Positions 5,122-7,266 of a stretch of DNA of 7,266 nucleotides are shown one piece after another. The DNA comes from Candidatus Dadabacteria bacterium (GTDB lineage: Bacteria; Desulfobacterota_D; UBA1144; Nemesobacterales; UBA2774): NCBI GenBank assembly GCA_020027805.1, contig JAHKKQ010000106.1, positions 1 to 7,266 of the forward strand, given 5' to 3'. The number at the start of each line of letters is the position of its first letter. Within the stretch, counting starts at the first letter, position 1. The notes under the pieces were generated by a model, which did not search any database, was not told the DNA's origin, and saw only the letters and a list, made by a program, of their open reading frames with translations. The position numbers were made by a program, and so were the translations under genes.

Positions 5122-5740
5122 GAGTCCCCCGCCGCCGTCCGTTCCCAAGGTGAGTGAAAAGGATATTCAGAAATGCCTGACGGGGAAGCTGACTGTGAGG
5201 GATGGTTACAGGTACCATATGCTTGAAGAGGGAGAGACCCTGTACCGGGTATCGGTTATGTACGGTACTACTGTAGAGGAGCTGATCGAGGTCAATAATA
5301 TAGAGGATTACACGGACATCCCTACGGGGACGATGCTTAAAATTCCGGGGGCGGTGGTTTCCACCGGCCTCATTTGGCCGCTTCCGGGAAAGATATCCTC
5401 GGGCTTCGGCAAACGCGGCAGGAGGTTTCACTGGGGCATCGACATTCCGGCCCCGAGCGGCACGCCTATCAGGGCGGCCGCTGACGGGCTCGTCCTCATA
5501 AGCTCGTCCGGCATGAGGGGGTTTTCGGGGTACGGGAGGATAGTCATAATAGAGCACGGCGGGGGGATAAGCACCCTCTACGCCCACAACAGCGGGAACG
5601 ATGTGAAACCGGGCACATGCGTCAGGTCGGGAGAGGTAATCGCAGAGGTCGGAGCCACGGGGAATGCGACGGGCAGCCACCTCCACTTCGAAGTGAGGAA
5701 AGACGGCAAACCGGTAAACCCGCTTAATTACCTGCCTTAA
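5024..5740 (+). CDS. NlpD-like lipoprotein: LysM plus M23 metallopeptidase
   Basis: The signal peptide has a basic RRWKW (14-18), a hydrophobic core and the lipobox LGAC with Cys31. It is followed by a Pro-rich linker, a LysM peptidoglycan-binding domain (about 62-108, YHMLEEGETLYRVSVMYG) and an M23/LytM peptidase domain (about 119-238). All zinc and catalytic residues are present: His136 and Asp140 (HWGID), His188 (YAHN) and His219/His221 (SHLHFE). It should therefore be an active murein endopeptidase. Escherichia coli NlpD has the same layout but lacks these ligands and only activates amidases. The only in-frame start before the signal peptide is ATG 5024, giving a 98-bp overlap with the upstream gene and a long 18-residue n-region. 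Its exact start is uncertain. Apt follows after 19 bp. Confidence 0.88.
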   Translation: MYHPTLDRQTIPGRRWKWLSGLLLLALLGACGKSPPPPSVPKVSEKDIQKCLTGKLTVRDGYRYHMLEEGETLYRVSVMYGTTVEELIEVNNIEDYTDIPTGTMLKIPGAVVSTGLIWPLPGKISSGFGKRGRRFHWGIDIPAPSGTPIRAAADGLVLISSSGMRGFSGYGRIVIIEHGGGISTLYAHNSGNDVKPGTCVRSGEVIAEVGATGNATGSHLHFEVRKDGKPVNPLNYLP

Positions 5741-5759
5741 GAAACGAGGAGAATTGTAA

Positions 5760-6281
5760 ATGATCGATCTCAAGCAATACATCAGGGACATACCCGACTT
5801 CCCGAAAAAGGGGATTATATTTCACGACATCACGCCGCTCCTTCAGAGCGCGAAGGCATACGAAGCCGCGATCAACCGGATGGCGGGAATGCTCGGCGGG
5901 AGCGGAATCGATTACCTCGTGGGGATCGAGTCGCGGGGGTTTATATTCGCGTCGGCTCTCGCAATGAAGCTCCATACGGGGCTCGTCATCGTGAGGAAGC
6001 CCGGAAAGCTGCCGTACGTAACGATAAACGCGTCCTACGACCTCGAATACGGGTCGGACTCTCTAGAGGTGCACAGGGACGCGATACATCACGGGAGCAG
6101 GGTGGTGCTCATCGACGATCTTTTGGCGACGGGGGGTACCGCAAAAGCGGCCGGGGACCTCATTCGGAAACTCGGAGGGGAAATCGCGGGGTATTGCTTC
6201 CTCGTCGAGCTCACCGAGCTCAAAGGTCAGAAAAAGCTCTCGCCCTACCCGGTTTGGTCGGTGGTCAAATACGAGGCATGA
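5760..6281 (+). CDS. apt: adenine phosphoribosyltransferase
   Basis: This 173-residue cytoplasmic enzyme joins adenine to PRPP to make AMP in purine salvage. Length and order of motifs match Apt: IPDFPKKGIIFHDITPLL (11-28), the GIESRGF block (55-61), the RKPGKLP loop (79-85), YDLEYGSDSLEVH (93-105) and the PRPP-binding VVLIDDLLATGGTAKA (115-130). The two Asp residues at 119-120 and the following TGG are the expected phosphoribosyl-binding residues. A strong GAGGAGA (5746-5752) lies seven bases before the ATG. The stop overlaps the next start as ATGA, so the lipid kinase is probably translated by coupling. Sequence and context agree well, and no unusual feature is seen. Confidence 0.96.
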   Translation: MIDLKQYIRDIPDFPKKGIIFHDITPLLQSAKAYEAAINRMAGMLGGSGIDYLVGIESRGFIFASALAMKLHTGLVIVRKPGKLPYVTINASYDLEYGSDSLEVHRDAIHHGSRVVLIDDLLATGGTAKAAGDLIRKLGGEIAGYCFLVELTELKGQKKLSPYPVWSVVKYEA

Positions 6282-7252
6282 AACAGATAGGCATTATCTT
6301 AAACCCGTCGGCAAAGATTAACAGCAGGAGAACCGCCGCAGTCATCAAGAAGCTGAGCGATATATTCGGCGGAAGGGCGATACTCCGCACGACAAAAAAC
6401 AAGCTCGAGATCGCCGGGGTCATGGACGAATTCCGGGGGGAAGGGGTAAAGCTGCTCCTCATAAGCGGAGGGGACGGAACGATATGCAGCGTAATGAGCA
6501 CTTATTTGAAGCTGTTCGGCGAAGACGAGCTGCCGGTAATCCTGCCCCTGATGAGCGGTACGATCAATATGATAGGCTCGGACGCGGGTCTCCGGGAGAG
6601 CCAGTTCGCGATTTGCCGAAAGTTAAACGACATACTGAGGCGGGGTGCGCCCGTAAGCGTTATAGAGAGGGGGCTTATCCGCTTACAGGATTCGAAGATC
6701 GACGAGCCATATTACGGGTTTTCGTGGATAGACGGGTTCCTCTACAGATTCCTCATCGATTACTACAAACAGGGCGCGGGAATCCAGGTAGCTTCCATTA
6801 TGACGATCAAGACGATATTGACGCTCTTGTCGAACGGGGACCGGGGACCGTTTGAGAACGTCGATTCGACGGTCTACGCGGACGGCGGGAAACTGCCTCA
6901 CGACGGCCACGTCCTGATTATCGCATCGAGCCTGAAAAAATTTATCTTCGGCTTCGATATCTTCGCGGAGGAATCCGTACTGGGCACGTCCTTTAACCTG
7001 GTCTATGCCAGGGAGAACTATATAAAAGAGCAGAGACACACGCTGCCCCTCGGGCTCTACAGGAGCCTCAAGTCAGACAAGAACGGGGATTTCGTGAACA
7101 GGGCCGTCAGATCGGTCCGGGTCGAACGAAACAGCGGGTACATAATCGACGGGGAAATATTCACCGGAGAGGGGCCGACCGACGTGCTTCTGGAGGCCGG
7201 ACCCAAAGTGAGGATATTCTCGTTCAGGGGTGAAAAGGATATAGATCTATAA
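6278..7252 (+). CDS. diacylglycerol kinase-family lipid kinase
   Basis: This 324-residue protein has the DAGK catalytic-domain pattern. The N-terminus MKQIGIILNPSA (1-12) is the usual first strand and NP motif. SGGDGT (63-68) binds nucleotide, LPLMSGTINMIG (89-100) is the second conserved loop (normally PxGTxND; here Met-Ile follow the Asn), and YIIDGE (near residue 289) contains the C-terminal DGE motif. Family members phosphorylate diacylglycerol, sphingoid bases or related lipids at the membrane surface with ATP. The substrate cannot be told from sequence. No transmembrane segment is visible. The start ATG overlaps the apt stop by four bases; a longer in-frame start at 6194 is disfavoured because it lies within apt. 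The gene ends 14 bp before the window edge. Confidence 0.9.
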   Translation: MKQIGIILNPSAKINSRRTAAVIKKLSDIFGGRAILRTTKNKLEIAGVMDEFRGEGVKLLLISGGDGTICSVMSTYLKLFGEDELPVILPLMSGTINMIGSDAGLRESQFAICRKLNDILRRGAPVSVIERGLIRLQDSKIDEPYYGFSWIDGFLYRFLIDYYKQGAGIQVASIMTIKTILTLLSNGDRGPFENVDSTVYADGGKLPHDGHVLIIASSLKKFIFGFDIFAEESVLGTSFNLVYARENYIKEQRHTLPLGLYRSLKSDKNGDFVNRAVRSVRVERNSGYIIDGEIFTGEGPTDVLLEAGPKVRIFSFRGEKDIDL

Positions 7253-7266
7253 TATTATTGATACGG

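Noticed and set aside
5087..5791. Minus-strand open frame (234 codons) under the M23 gene
   Set aside because: It lies opposite a gene with complete catalytic motifs. Its Arg/Pro-rich sequence is typical of an antisense shadow in GC-rich DNA.
6194..6277. 28-residue N-terminal extension of the lipid kinase from 6194
   Set aside because: It lies within apt in another frame and reads as Arg-rich shadow sequence. The family start is the strand at ATG 6278, in an ATGA overlap.

Overview
The window comes from a diderm (Gram-negative) bacterium. The evidence is an ExbB/ExbD/TonB-type energy-transduction operon, two lipoproteins with lipoboxes, a signal-peptide protein and an M23 cell-wall peptidase. 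Base composition is moderately GC-rich, with GC-rich third codon positions. A deazaflavin (F420)-dependent reductase-family gene is present, which fits some uncultivated or delta-proteobacterium-like lineages as well as actinobacteria. The sequence alone does not fix the phylum. There are no RNA genes, CRISPR arrays, insertion sequences, phage genes or other mobile elements. Most of it reads as ordinary chromosomal housekeeping and envelope DNA with a few poorly characterised genes.

Layout. 1-228 is non-coding as far as I can tell and carries a candidate promoter with a small palindrome over its -10. 229-2036 (+) is a tight exbB-exbD-tonB cluster, closed by a hairpin at 2046-2065. 2037-2326 holds that hairpin and a possible 54-codon gene with three cysteines. 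2327-2656 (+) is a TfoX N-terminal-domain protein, convergent with 2681-3178 (-), a DDN-like F420-dependent oxidoreductase family member. The 106-bp divergent gap that follows contains a strong inverted repeat (3219-3246). 3285-3788 (+) is an unrecognised lipoprotein with an HEWAH (HExxH) zinc-peptidase-like motif. It converges on 3827-4465 (-), an exported protein of unknown function. A second divergent gap leads into a four-gene + strand run, 4645-7252: a TIGR00725/LOG-like Rossmann protein, an NlpD-like LysM-M23 lipoprotein with intact zinc ligands, adenine phosphoribosyltransferase (apt) and a diacylglycerol-kinase-family lipid kinase.

How the genes work together. The first operon would couple the proton gradient of the inner membrane to outer-membrane transport. 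No receptor gene is in view, so the substrate is unknown. The last operon mixes nucleotide salvage (LOG-like protein plus Apt) with envelope work (murein peptidase, lipid kinase), with tight spacing and overlapping reading frames. Its promoter (TTGAGT, 17 bp, TATAAT) lies only about ten bases before the best ATG, so the first gene is probably read from an almost leaderless mRNA. The most interesting unknowns are the HExxH lipoprotein and its operator-like upstream palindrome, the leaderless start, the 98-bp overlap into the M23 gene, and the small Cys-containing reading frame. I did not find a clearly new multi-gene system.
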